Assembly: GCA_036398095.1 (NCBI GenBank)
Contig: DASWHR010000055.1
Span: forward strand, 1 to 61,016
Length of the DNA stretch: 61,016 nucleotides
Reading direction: 5' to 3'
DNA from: DASWHR01 sp036398095
GTDB taxonomy: Bacteria; Actinomycetota; AC-67
Positions within the stretch are counted from its first letter, which is position 1; each line of letters opens with the position of its first letter. Under the pieces are notes generated by a model. The model had not been told where the DNA came from, searched no databases, and saw nothing but the letters and a program-made list of their open reading frames with translations. The position numbers and the translations under genes are program-made. This document shows, piece by piece, positions 34,494 through 43,546 of this stretch.

Positions 34494-37400
34494 GTGGCAT
34501 TACATTGCGCAAGGCGTCCACACGCTGCCCTGTTGTCGATCGCGCTGCTGGGGAGCATCCTGGTGTCGATGCCGGCCGCACGCGCGGCTGGGGTGAGCGC
34601 GAGCGAATCGGAGCAGGCCTGGCAGCTTCTCGATCAGCCGTTCACAGACACTACCCCGTCGTCTCATTCGATCGTGGGAGACGCCTTTCCCGATGCATCC
34701 CTGTTTGCACCTCCGCCGACCGTTTCGATCGCGGTGGTCGCGAAGGTCGAGCGACCCGTTTCGCCATCAACGTGGCAGGTGTCCATCGTCGACGATGTCG
34801 GCTCTGTCCTCGCGACGGTCTCGTTCTCGTCCGCGACCGATGCATATCAACTGCGAACGGCGCCCTTCGTGTGGCCCGGCGCGAACAGAACCGTCCACAT
34901 GAAGACTTCATGGACCTCCAGCCAGCTCTGCGACGCCGGCGTATGTCCCTTGCCCGACTCGACGTTTACCGTCAGAAGCGCGATCGTGCGTGTCCATCAA
35001 TCTGGCGTGCTCAAAAGCACCACCACGCGGGTCGCCTTATCGGCGGGCAACGAGACCGACGCCGGCTCGACATTCAAGGATCTGACTAACCTCGTCTACT
35101 ACTATCATGTTGCGGGCGATTATGTTCCAGCGCCGACCGTGAGACTTGAGGCCGTCGCATCCAGCGGTGAGCCAGCCACGGTGGGAGTCCCACCCAAGAT
35201 CGAGGTGCGGCTGATCGATAGCAGCGGCGCTGTCGTGTCCGGCGCAGGGGTGGCGTTCACGTCGCCACAAGCCACGTCGCTTGCATCCCCGCCGCTGGCA
35301 TTGACCGACGGCCGCCTGTATCGGCTGCAGATCCGATCAGACTCGCTTGGCGCGAAGCTATATCTGGCGCGTCTGATCATGGATCAGTCAAGCGCGACCG
35401 GGATCGCACGCACGGTCGCGTGGCTGCCCAGCGTCAGTTTTGCCACATCATTCTCATCCGACGAGGAGCCACTGTTCGGTCAGACTCTCGCGCCCAGCTT
35501 CGACCAGGCGGGGCCGGTTCGCGCCTCGTGGATACGCAGCGTCGCCACCGTGCAAGGAAGCGGCTCGCACGCAGATGTGGTGCTGAAGAATACGGGCGTC
35601 GCCGCCATGGCACCACAGTTCAGTGCTCACACCGGCTACATGTATCGACTGACCGACACCGCGCTGCCTGCTGCTGGAAGCGTGTTGGACTCTGTCGGCC
35701 GGCTCTACAATCCGTCGCTTCTGAACCCGATTCGAGGTACGGTTTCATCCTCCGCGCTTCGGGTCGCTACCGATCTGTTCGACGCGGCCGCGCCGGCAGG
35801 AACATTTACTCAAACCACGAACCCCTACTATCCGGGCGTGTTCAGCCCGAGCGGCTGGCCCGCTGCCTTTCAGGCGACGCTCTCGGACCGCAGCCTGCCG
35901 ATCGTGTGGACCCTCGACATCGTGAACGCAGCCGGTGCGACTGTCCGGAGCTGGTCCGGTAGCTCGGCAACGTCTCCGGCAACGATCACGCGAACGTGGG
36001 ATGGCCATGGTTCTGACGGCCGGGTGCAGCCGGGCGGCGTCTATCAGGCGAAGCTCCGTTCTCTTGACGCTGCTGGAAACAGCAACCTGCGGACTCAATC
36101 CGTTCGCCTTGAGCTGACGCCGCTGGTGATCGCCTCGGCGTCTGGAACCTCTGCGTTCAATCCGACACCCAACACGTTCGGATCGGCACGATTCACGACC
36201 TCGTTTTCGCGGCTTGCGAGCTACAAGCTAGAGATTGCCGACGCGCAGGGGCAGATCGTCCGGACCATCACTACCGGCACCAATCTCGCTCCGGCGATGG
36301 ACCAATTCTGGAACGGCAAGGACAACGCGGGGAACCTGGTTGCGGCCGGACTCTACACGGCGACGGTGACGGCGACGGACTACCTCGGAAATCAGAGCGC
36401 CGTCGAACTCCACACCGTTATTGATGCGACGCTACCCACCATCGATGCCTTGCAGTCTCTGCCCGGTTCGCCGTTGCAGGGCACCGTCCACTTGGAGGTC
36501 GGCGCCCAAGACAGCGACGCCGGACTCGATCATGTGCGATTCATGTACCGGCAAGTCAACGGCGACGAAACCGTTGGCCAGTGGACCCTAATCAGCAGCA
36601 TGCCGGGCGCGAGCCCATTCAACTACGATTGGCCCACCGTCAGCGTCGCAGACGGCACCATCGATCTCATTGCCCGCGCCGCCGACAAGGCCGGAAACAT
36701 TTCGTGGAATGCGCCGATCCGCACGTCGATCAGCAATCAGGGACCGACGATCGGCGCGTTCACCTCATCGCCGAGGGCGTTCAGCCCGAGTGGAAACAGC
36801 GCAAACACCACAACGACACTCTCAGCCGCTCTCTCGGACGCGGCGGCTCCGATCGACTGGAGCATCGCAATCACCAACGCGTCCGGCAATACGGTTCAGA
36901 CGTTTGCCGGCACCAGCGACGCGGTCAGCCAACCATGGACCGGCCTGGATGGAGCCGGGCAGCCGTTCGCTGAAGGCGCCTATACCGCCACGCTGACCGC
37001 AACGAACTCCGCGAACCAAAGCGCGACAGCCGCGACATCGATCGAGATCGACAACACGTCTCCGGACCTGCAGATCGTAAGTCCGGTCACCGGCGGCGAG
37101 ACGAGCTTCACCGAGCATACCGTCGCCGCGCTCGCCGAAGACGTGTTCGGATCACCGGCACTGCCCGGATCGGGGATCGATCCCGCATCGATCTCGCTGA
37201 CCGTTGTGAAGGTGGGGAGCAGCGAGGCGGCGCAAACGCCAGCCGTCACGCTCGACGGCGAAACTATCCAGTCGGGATTCGTCGCGCTCACGCCCGGCTC
37301 AACCTACACGGCAACCCTAGAAGTCGCCGACCTCGCCGGCAACCATACCCAGGCGACTAGCACCTTCACCGCCGTGCTCGCCGCGCCGGCCACAACCCAT

Positions 37401-39656
37401 CCAGCCTTTAGCCCGAACCAAGACGGCGTCAAAGACACCATCACGATCACCGACGCTCTCAATGTGCCCGCCGCGACACTATGGACGCTGTCGATCTCCA
37501 ACGGCCAACAGACCGTCCGCACCTTCCCCGGCGGCACGGGCAGCATCATCTCCCAAGCCTGGGACGGCACCGACGAGGACGGAAATGTTGTGCCTGACGG
37601 CGCATACCAGGCCACATTGCAGGCAACCAGCCCGTTCGGAGATCAGATCGTCTCCAACATCGCCCTTATCATCGACACGGTCAGTCCCACGATCGTTAAC
37701 ATCACACCCGGCCATAAGTCGAACACGCTATGGAAACGTCCGCCGATCACGCAGACGATCACCGACGATCGGGCCGGCATCGACATTGCGACGCTTACGC
37801 ACACGCTCGATGGCGCGACGCTGCTCGGAACGTACGAAATCGGCACTGGCTCCTTCACGGCGACGCCGCTAAGCGATCTGAGCATCGACGACTACCACTA
37901 CCTCGACTTCGAAGTCGCCGACCTCGCCGGCAATCGGGCTATAAATGGCTCGAGGTTCCGCGTCGTCGACATCGACCAGACCCCGGTCACTGCTTCGATT
38001 CCGCCGGTCGGAGCCACCGTTCCATCGACATGCGCCGGCGGCTGTCCGGTCACCTTCACCGGCGCCTTCGTCGCCCTGCAGTCACACACGATCACGATCA
38101 GCTCGTCGGCGCACGCCGGCAGCGGAACGATCACGCATCCCATTCCGCTCGACGGCGTCGTTATCCGCTGGGAGACCACGAGCGGCCCCCGCGTACAGCC
38201 GCTCGCGCTCGACAGCGTCGAATCCGAGCAAGTCGTCAGCGTCGGAAGCGCAACCGATGTGCCGCTTACCCGTGTGATCCCCGCCAGCCAGATCGACCTC
38301 GGACCGATCACGCTCGCGGCACCGCTGGATGTCATACCCGACTCCGAAGCGACCCTCGAGATGAGCGGCACTTCGGTGCCGCCAAAATGCACCAATACGC
38401 AGCACGTGCTATCGCCGGAGCAGTGCGGCATCCCACTCGTGAGGGGACTACTCGAGCCGCTCACCAGCCACCTCTTCGGGACGGGCAGGTGGACGGGGTT
38501 GACGGTCCCGGGCGAGCTGCATCCGCGATGGGGAACGGCAACCGCATGGGACGACTCGGCCCGGCAGGAGATCGTCGTATTCGGGGGATGCACACACCCG
38601 GAGGCGCTGACGCGCAATGCATGCCTGACCGATCAGGTGACCAACGAGACCTGGACATACAAGCCCAGCCCCGACGACAGTCCCGGCACCTGGACGCGCC
38701 ATACGCCACAAGCAAACTGGCCCACGCCTCGATACGGAGCCGCGCTCGCCTACGATCAGAACCTCAAGAGTGTGGTGATGTTCGGTGGCGTCGGCGGCTC
38801 AGCCACAACAACGACCAAAGGCGGGCTTCAGGCCGATACCTGGCAATGGAGCGGAACTAGCTGGACCGCGCTCGACGTCTCGGGTTCTGCCCAAATGCCA
38901 GCAACGCGTGTCTGGCCTGGCTTCGCGACCGACGACGCTGGCTTTCCTGTCCTCTTCGGAGGCTGCGTCGCGCTCACCGAACTGAACCTCTGCGACCAGG
39001 GTGTCGGTTACAGCCGGGAGACCTGGCGTCTGGACACGACACTGGTGAAGAAGGGCGGGTCTGCCGTCTGGAGCATCGCTTGCAGCGCGTCCTGCGGAGA
39101 TCTTCCGAGCGGCCGGATCAGCATGATGATGACCTCCTATCCGAAGGTCAATGGGGTGATCCTGTTCGGCGGCGAGGGACTCGCCGGTAACACGATCGAC
39201 AAGCTCAACGACATGTACGCGTGGAACGGCAACGCGAAAAGGTGGACACGCGTTGCGGATCTGCATCAAGCTCTCATCCCTTCCAAACGAAGCGGCGCCG
39301 GATTCGCCAACGTGAAAGATCCCCAGACCGACGTCCTGCTCATGTATGGCGGCGGCGAGGACCCCTCGAAACTGTTCAACGAGACCTGGCGCTACGAGGC
39401 CGCCAATGATCCCATCCTCGGGATCGTGGGCACATGGGCCAAATGCTCGTCATGCGACGAGCCGCCCGGCGAGTCGATTGACGGGTACGACGCGGGGCCG
39501 ATGCGGGCATTGACAGCGTTCGCAACGGTCGGGGATTACTCGGGGAGAGCTTTCATGTTCGGCGGCATCAAGCAGTACAAGCCTGAATACTGGGACCGGT
39601 ACGGCAACTCGTTCGGGGGCGCCTACCTGTTCGACCGGAGTCCGCCTCCCGGATAA
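34494..39656 (+). CDS. Giant secreted protein: four FlgD-like Ig repeats plus C-terminal kelch domain
   Basis: A 1720-residue protein. The GTG start has GGGGAGG six bases upstream and is followed by a signal peptide (LLSIALLGSILVSMPAARA). Residues about 40-445 are beta-rich and unassigned. Four FlgD-type Ig repeats start near residues 450, 555, 763 and 972, each beginning FSP or FNP and containing a W-D/N-G-x-D-x-x-G turn followed by GxYxAxLxAT. A kelch beta-propeller occupies about 1330-1715 (RWGTATAWDD, VVFGGCT, VMFGGVGG, ILFGGEG, LMYGGGED, FMFGGIK). There is no membrane anchor or sorting signal at the end, so it is probably released or bound non-covalently. A decayed relative is at 25538-26012. 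Function unknown: adhesion or carbohydrate binding is a guess. Confidence 0.88.
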   Translation: MALHCARRPHAALLSIALLGSILVSMPAARAAGVSASESEQAWQLLDQPFTDTTPSSHSIVGDAFPDASLFAPPPTVSIAVVAKVERPVSPSTWQVSIVDDVGSVLATVSFSSATDAYQLRTAPFVWPGANRTVHMKTSWTSSQLCDAGVCPLPDSTFTVRSAIVRVHQSGVLKSTTTRVALSAGNETDAGSTFKDLTNLVYYYHVAGDYVPAPTVRLEAVASSGEPATVGVPPKIEVRLIDSSGAVVSGAGVAFTSPQATSLASPPLALTDGRLYRLQIRSDSLGAKLYLARLIMDQSSATGIARTVAWLPSVSFATSFSSDEEPLFGQTLAPSFDQAGPVRASWIRSVATVQGSGSHADVVLKNTGVAAMAPQFSAHTGYMYRLTDTALPAAGSVLDSVGRLYNPSLLNPIRGTVSSSALRVATDLFDAAAPAGTFTQTTNPYYPGVFSPSGWPAAFQATLSDRSLPIVWTLDIVNAAGATVRSWSGSSATSPATITRTWDGHGSDGRVQPGGVYQAKLRSLDAAGNSNLRTQSVRLELTPLVIASASGTSAFNPTPNTFGSARFTTSFSRLASYKLEIADAQGQIVRTITTGTNLAPAMDQFWNGKDNAGNLVAAGLYTATVTATDYLGNQSAVELHTVIDATLPTIDALQSLPGSPLQGTVHLEVGAQDSDAGLDHVRFMYRQVNGDETVGQWTLISSMPGASPFNYDWPTVSVADGTIDLIARAADKAGNISWNAPIRTSISNQGPTIGAFTSSPRAFSPSGNSANTTTTLSAALSDAAAPIDWSIAITNASGNTVQTFAGTSDAVSQPWTGLDGAGQPFAEGAYTATLTATNSANQSATAATSIEIDNTSPDLQIVSPVTGGETSFTEHTVAALAEDVFGSPALPGSGIDPASISLTVVKVGSSEAAQTPAVTLDGETIQSGFVALTPGSTYTATLEVADLAGNHTQATSTFTAVLAAPATTHPAFSPNQDGVKDTITITDALNVPAATLWTLSISNGQQTVRTFPGGTGSIISQAWDGTDEDGNVVPDGAYQATLQATSPFGDQIVSNIALIIDTVSPTIVNITPGHKSNTLWKRPPITQTITDDRAGIDIATLTHTLDGATLLGTYEIGTGSFTATPLSDLSIDDYHYLDFEVADLAGNRAINGSRFRVVDIDQTPVTASIPPVGATVPSTCAGGCPVTFTGAFVALQSHTITISSSAHAGSGTITHPIPLDGVVIRWETTSGPRVQPLALDSVESEQVVSVGSATDVPLTRVIPASQIDLGPITLAAPLDVIPDSEATLEMSGTSVPPKCTNTQHVLSPEQCGIPLVRGLLEPLTSHLFGTGRWTGLTVPGELHPRWGTATAWDDSARQEIVVFGGCTHPEALTRNACLTDQVTNETWTYKPSPDDSPGTWTRHTPQANWPTPRYGAALAYDQNLKSVVMFGGVGGSATTTTKGGLQADTWQWSGTSWTALDVSGSAQMPATRVWPGFATDDAGFPVLFGGCVALTELNLCDQGVGYSRETWRLDTTLVKKGGSAVWSIACSASCGDLPSGRISMMMTSYPKVNGVILFGGEGLAGNTIDKLNDMYAWNGNAKRWTRVADLHQALIPSKRSGAGFANVKDPQTDVLLMYGGGEDPSKLFNETWRYEAANDPILGIVGTWAKCSSCDEPPGESIDGYDAGPMRALTAFATVGDYSGRAFMFGGIKQYKPEYWDRYGNSFGGAYLFDRSPPPG

Positions 39657-39670
39657 GCCGCGCGAGTCTG

Positions 39671-39693
39671 GTCGTGCGATGGTCGCACACGAC
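39671..39693. terminator. Hairpin between convergent kelch and NHL genes
   Basis: GTCGTGCGA pairs with TCGCACACGAC across a 3-base loop with a 2-base bulge, midway between the stops of the convergent kelch and NHL genes. There is no T-run, so terminator function is only suggested by position. Confidence 0.4.
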
Positions 39694-39700
39694 CTGCGTG

Positions 39701-41875
39701 TTAGAGATCCGGCCGTTCGATGCGCCGAACTAGGTGCCCAATCGTGTTGCCGATGTAGATGTTTCCTTGCGAGTCGATGGTGAGTTGAGCGTACTTGCCG
39801 TCGAGGTCAGCCATGATCGCCGGGTCGCCGTCGCCGCCGTCGATCCCGACGGTGCGATAGCAGTAGGCGCATCCGGCGATCCGGCGGATGATGCTGTCGT
39901 GGCCGATCGCGCGGATTCGGTTGTAGCCGAGCCAGTCGACCGTGTAGACGATCCCGTCGTCGGAGACTTCCACGTCACGCAGGGAACTGAAATGTGCCCT
40001 GGTCGCGGGGCCGCCATCGCCCGGCTCGCCGAACTTGCCATAGCCCGCGATGGTGGTGATGATCTGCGTTTCCGCATCCACTTTGCGGACCCGGCTATCC
40101 CCCGCATCGGCGATATACAAATTCCCCGCCGGATCCAGGTCAATGCCCCAGACGTCGACAAGCAGCGCCAGGCGCGCAGGGCCGCCGTCGCCACGGTAGT
40201 AGAGCGGCGAGCCGCCCGCCGCGGTGGTGATGATTCCGGTCCCAAGATCGAGCTTTCCGACGCGGTTGCGGCCGCTCTCCGCGAAAAACAGATTCTCACC
40301 CACGGCATCGACGGCCAGATCCAAAACGCAGGAGAGTTGGATGAGGATGCCCAAGCCTTCGCCCGGGGTGAGCGGCTTGCTACAGAGATCCCATGAGCCG
40401 ACCCCGGCGATGGTGGTGATGATGCCCGTTGCCGCGTCGATCCGGCGGATGCGATTGTCGCCGCCGGTTACGACATAGACGTTGCCGTCGCGGTCGACCT
40501 CCACCGCCCGAGGCCCGTTCAATGCGGCCTCGCGTGCCGGCCCGCGGTCGCCCGAATATTCGGCGATCGTGTCGTTGCCGGCGATCCGCGTCACGATCCG
40601 GGTCTGGGCATCGACGCGCCACACGTTGCAGGCCGTCGCCACAAACAGGTTGCCCTGCCGGTCCACCGCTTGATCCTCCTGATCGCCGAAGATCGCGTTC
40701 GAGGCGACAAGGCCCTCGGCGACGTCGCCGCAGATCGAATCGACGCCGCCGTAGATGCCGATGATGCCCGACGTGTCGATCTTGAAGATGCGCGGGTCCG
40801 GGAGGTAGCTGGACAGAAACAGGTTGCCTTCGGCGTCCTCCGCCACATAAGCGACGTAGCCGATTCCTGCCAAGATCGCAGGGCCGCCCTCGCCGGAGAA
40901 TTTTGGCTCTCCCGAGCCTGCAACCGTGCGGATGACGCCTGATGTCGGATCCACGCGCCGAATCCGGGAGTTGTCGGCGATCAATAGGCCCCCGGCGCGA
41001 TCAACCCACAGCCCACCCGGACCTCGCAGCCGCGCCGTGATCGCAGGTCCGCCGTCGCCGGCAAAGCCTTCCGTCCCGGTCCCGGCGACGGTCGTGATCC
41101 GACCGCCCGGATCGACGCGACGGACTCGATTCAAACCACTCGCCACGAATAGATTGCCGGAAGCATCCAAAGCCAAGCTGACCGGCTGGCCGATCGCCGC
41201 CTGCGTCGCCGGGCCGCCGTCGCCGGTGGCTCCCTCCTGACCGTTGCCGGCGATCGTGGTCACCACACCTTCGGAATCGATTCTGCGCACTCGCCTGTTT
41301 GCCCTGTCAGCGATGATAAGCGCCCCCGACGGGTCGATGACGACACTCCGCGGATCGGCGAAGGTCGCATCGACGGCCGGTCCCCCGTCCCCCGAGAATC
41401 CGTGCTTGCCCGTCCCCGCGACCAAGCGCAGAATGCCCGTGGCAGCGTCGATACGGAAGATCCGATTCACCGACCCGTCCGCGAAGTAGATGTTGCCGTC
41501 CGAGCCTTCCACAGGGTGGCCAATCGCGATCCCCTGCGACGCCGGCGCGCCCACCCCGAGCCGCTCCAAGGAAAACTCCTCAGCCTCGCCCCAACGGGGA
41601 CGAACGTTGCTGCCGGCGATCGTAAACAGCCGCCCCTCCGGAGAGATCCCTTGAAGCCGGCTGTTGGCAGTGAAAAGCAGCCCGCGGCTCCGAGACGGCC
41701 ACATCGGGCCTCCCCCCAAACCGGGCACCGTCGTCGCCAGATGCCCGTCGGCGGCGCCGCCGCCGGCCGCCAGCGAGATATAGCCGGGGCCTTTCTCGGC
41801 TCGAACGCCCAGACCCGACGACGTCACCACGACGGTCAGGATCAACGTCAAGAACCTTCCACGGCGCATACTCAT
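39701..41875 (-). CDS. Secreted NHL-repeat beta-propeller protein (paralogue 2)
   Basis: A 724-residue protein collinear with paralogue 1 at 23359-25509 from signal peptide to last residues (both end VRRIE-x-P). NHL repeats of the form GNLFVASGLNRVRRVD followed by TTVAGTG and GDGGPA recur throughout; the cysteine pairs (LCSKP / LSCVLD, and AGCAYC) are also shared. The start was taken at MSMRRGRF because the signal peptide follows directly; no clear ribosome site is seen. It is convergent with the giant kelch gene, mirroring the arrangement at the other locus. Confidence 0.9.
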   Translation of the reverse strand: MSMRRGRFLTLILTVVVTSSGLGVRAEKGPGYISLAAGGGAADGHLATTVPGLGGGPMWPSRSRGLLFTANSRLQGISPEGRLFTIAGSNVRPRWGEAEEFSLERLGVGAPASQGIAIGHPVEGSDGNIYFADGSVNRIFRIDAATGILRLVAGTGKHGFSGDGGPAVDATFADPRSVVIDPSGALIIADRANRRVRRIDSEGVVTTIAGNGQEGATGDGGPATQAAIGQPVSLALDASGNLFVASGLNRVRRVDPGGRITTVAGTGTEGFAGDGGPAITARLRGPGGLWVDRAGGLLIADNSRIRRVDPTSGVIRTVAGSGEPKFSGEGGPAILAGIGYVAYVAEDAEGNLFLSSYLPDPRIFKIDTSGIIGIYGGVDSICGDVAEGLVASNAIFGDQEDQAVDRQGNLFVATACNVWRVDAQTRIVTRIAGNDTIAEYSGDRGPAREAALNGPRAVEVDRDGNVYVVTGGDNRIRRIDAATGIITTIAGVGSWDLCSKPLTPGEGLGILIQLSCVLDLAVDAVGENLFFAESGRNRVGKLDLGTGIITTAAGGSPLYYRGDGGPARLALLVDVWGIDLDPAGNLYIADAGDSRVRKVDAETQIITTIAGYGKFGEPGDGGPATRAHFSSLRDVEVSDDGIVYTVDWLGYNRIRAIGHDSIIRRIAGCAYCYRTVGIDGGDGDPAIMADLDGKYAQLTIDSQGNIYIGNTIGHLVRRIERPDL

Positions 41876-41956
41876 CACATTCAACAGTTCGCCATCCAAC
41901 CGCCGGTGCCTATCGCCGATTCCAAAGGTCCGGATTCCCTGACTTCCGCAAAATGT

Positions 41957-41991
41957 GGGCACAGGGAGTGCCCGAAAGTGGGGTCTGACCC
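41957..41991. repeat. Pair of short inverted repeats, REP-like
   Basis: Two adjacent inverted repeats: GGGCAC-5-GTGCCC (41957-41973) and GGGTC-T-GACCC (41981-41991). The second has the GGGGTCTGACCC form that recurs as a REP-type palindrome in other bacterial genomes. They lie upstream of NHL paralogue 2, at the right border of the less GC-rich segment. Confidence 0.45.
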
Positions 41992-42100
41992 AGAATTTAC
42001 CCGCGGCGGGGCTGATGGGTGGTGATGCTACGCGGCCCACCGGTGCCTGGGCGGCTACTCGGCGGCGGGGGTGAAGTTGAAGAACTGGCTAGCCGCCCCG

Positions 42101-43546
42101 CTACGTCGCCGGTCCGGCGACGTGCTTGATCTCGCTGTAGGCGTCGAGGCCGGCGAGGCCGCGTTCGCGTCCCAGACCGGCATGGCCGTAGCCGCCCGCC
42201 GGCGCCCACGGATTCACGCCGGCGTCTTGTGCGGCGACGGTTCCGGCGCGAATCTGCCGGGCGGCCGCGAGCGCCCGCTCGCGCGAGCCCGCCCACACGA
42301 TCGCGCTCACCGCGTCGAGCCGGTCGTTGGCGATGCGAATCGCCGCCTCGTCGTCGGCGGCTTCGATAACCGCCAGGACCGGCGCGGCGATCTCCTCGGT
42401 CGCGAGCGACATCGACGGAGCGACACCGGCGACGACGGCCGGCTCCAGGAAGAAGCCGCGCGCGAGATGATCGGGACGGCCTCCGCCGGCGACCAGGGTC
42501 GCGCCGCCGGCAACGGCGGCGGCGATCATCGCCTCCGCGCGATCCCGCGCCTTCGCCGTGCGAAGCGGACCGACACGCGTGGCCTCGTTCGCCGGATCGC
42601 CGACGGTCGATCCCTTGACCTCGTGCAGCACCGCATCGACGAACGCATCGTGCGCAGCCGCGGATACGACGGCGCGGCACGGCGCGCCCCATGATTGCCC
42701 GGCGTTCGACAGCCACGCCGCGACCAGCGCGGGGGCGATCGCGGCCGGATCGGCGCCGTCCAGGACGATCGCGGTTCCGCTCGCGCCCAACGTGAACACG
42801 CACGTCTTGAGCGTCGCGGCTGCGCGGGCGGCGACGCGGCGTCCGGTCGCGACCCGGCCGGCGAGCGCGACGACGTCCACCATCGCGTTGCCGGCCAGCT
42901 CTGCGCCGACATCCCGCGCCGGACCCGACACGACGTTGAAAACGCCGGGCGGCAGGCCGGCGCGGTGCGCGCAGCGCGCAAGCGCATAGGCGTGCAGCGG
43001 CGCGCCGGACGCTGCCTTCACCACGACGGTGTTGCCGGCGGCGAGCGCCGGGATCGCCTTGTGCACGATGGCGGCGAGCGGCTCGGCCGCGGCGGCCAGG
43101 ACGGCGACGACGCCGGCCGGCTCGCGCACCACGGTCGAGGAGGTGCCGGCATGATCGGGCAGGCGCGATTCGGGGTCGCGGGCGGCGCGTTCGGCATACC
43201 AGGCGAACGCATCGAGCGACGGCGTGACCGCGACGGCGTCGGCGGACGAGACCGGAAAGCCGCCGGATCGGACGGCGAGATCGATCAGCAGCGGCCGGTC
43301 GATCGTCGCCTCAACCGCAAAGCGTCGCAGCAGCGTCGCGCGTTCGGCGGGCTTCAACCGCGGCCACGGCCCTTCGTCGAAGGCCCATCGCGCCGCGTGC
43401 ACCGCCATCCGCGCGTCGGCGGCAGCGCCGCGCGGGACGCTTGCGATCGCATCCTCGGTTGCCGGGTTGACGACGGTGATCGTCGTCCCGCGAGAGGCGC
43501 GAACCCACTCGTCGCCGGCGTAGACCCCCCAGACGGGCTCCATCAT
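42101..43546 (-). CDS. Aldehyde dehydrogenase homologue lacking catalytic residues (pseudoenzyme)
   Basis: A 481-residue ALDH-fold protein, full-length and in frame, with the NAD-binding GNTVVVKAA and the C-terminal GGYGHAGLGRERG segments. Compared with the intact enzyme at 9029-10540, the catalytic Asn is Ala (A154), the general base Glu is Thr (T252, FTLGAS instead of LELGGK), and the nucleophile Cys is Trp (W286, GQSWGAP). A Cys four residues later cannot replace it. Dehydrogenase activity is therefore not expected. The ATG overlaps the stop of a substrate-binding lipoprotein gene (ATGA), so the two are co-translated. Confidence 0.85.
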   Translation of the reverse strand: MMEPVWGVYAGDEWVRASRGTTITVVNPATEDAIASVPRGAAADARMAVHAARWAFDEGPWPRLKPAERATLLRRFAVEATIDRPLLIDLAVRSGGFPVSSADAVAVTPSLDAFAWYAERAARDPESRLPDHAGTSSTVVREPAGVVAVLAAAAEPLAAIVHKAIPALAAGNTVVVKAASGAPLHAYALARCAHRAGLPPGVFNVVSGPARDVGAELAGNAMVDVVALAGRVATGRRVAARAAATLKTCVFTLGASGTAIVLDGADPAAIAPALVAAWLSNAGQSWGAPCRAVVSAAAHDAFVDAVLHEVKGSTVGDPANEATRVGPLRTAKARDRAEAMIAAAVAGGATLVAGGGRPDHLARGFFLEPAVVAGVAPSMSLATEEIAAPVLAVIEAADDEAAIRIANDRLDAVSAIVWAGSRERALAAARQIRAGTVAAQDAGVNPWAPAGGYGHAGLGRERGLAGLDAYSEIKHVAGPAT

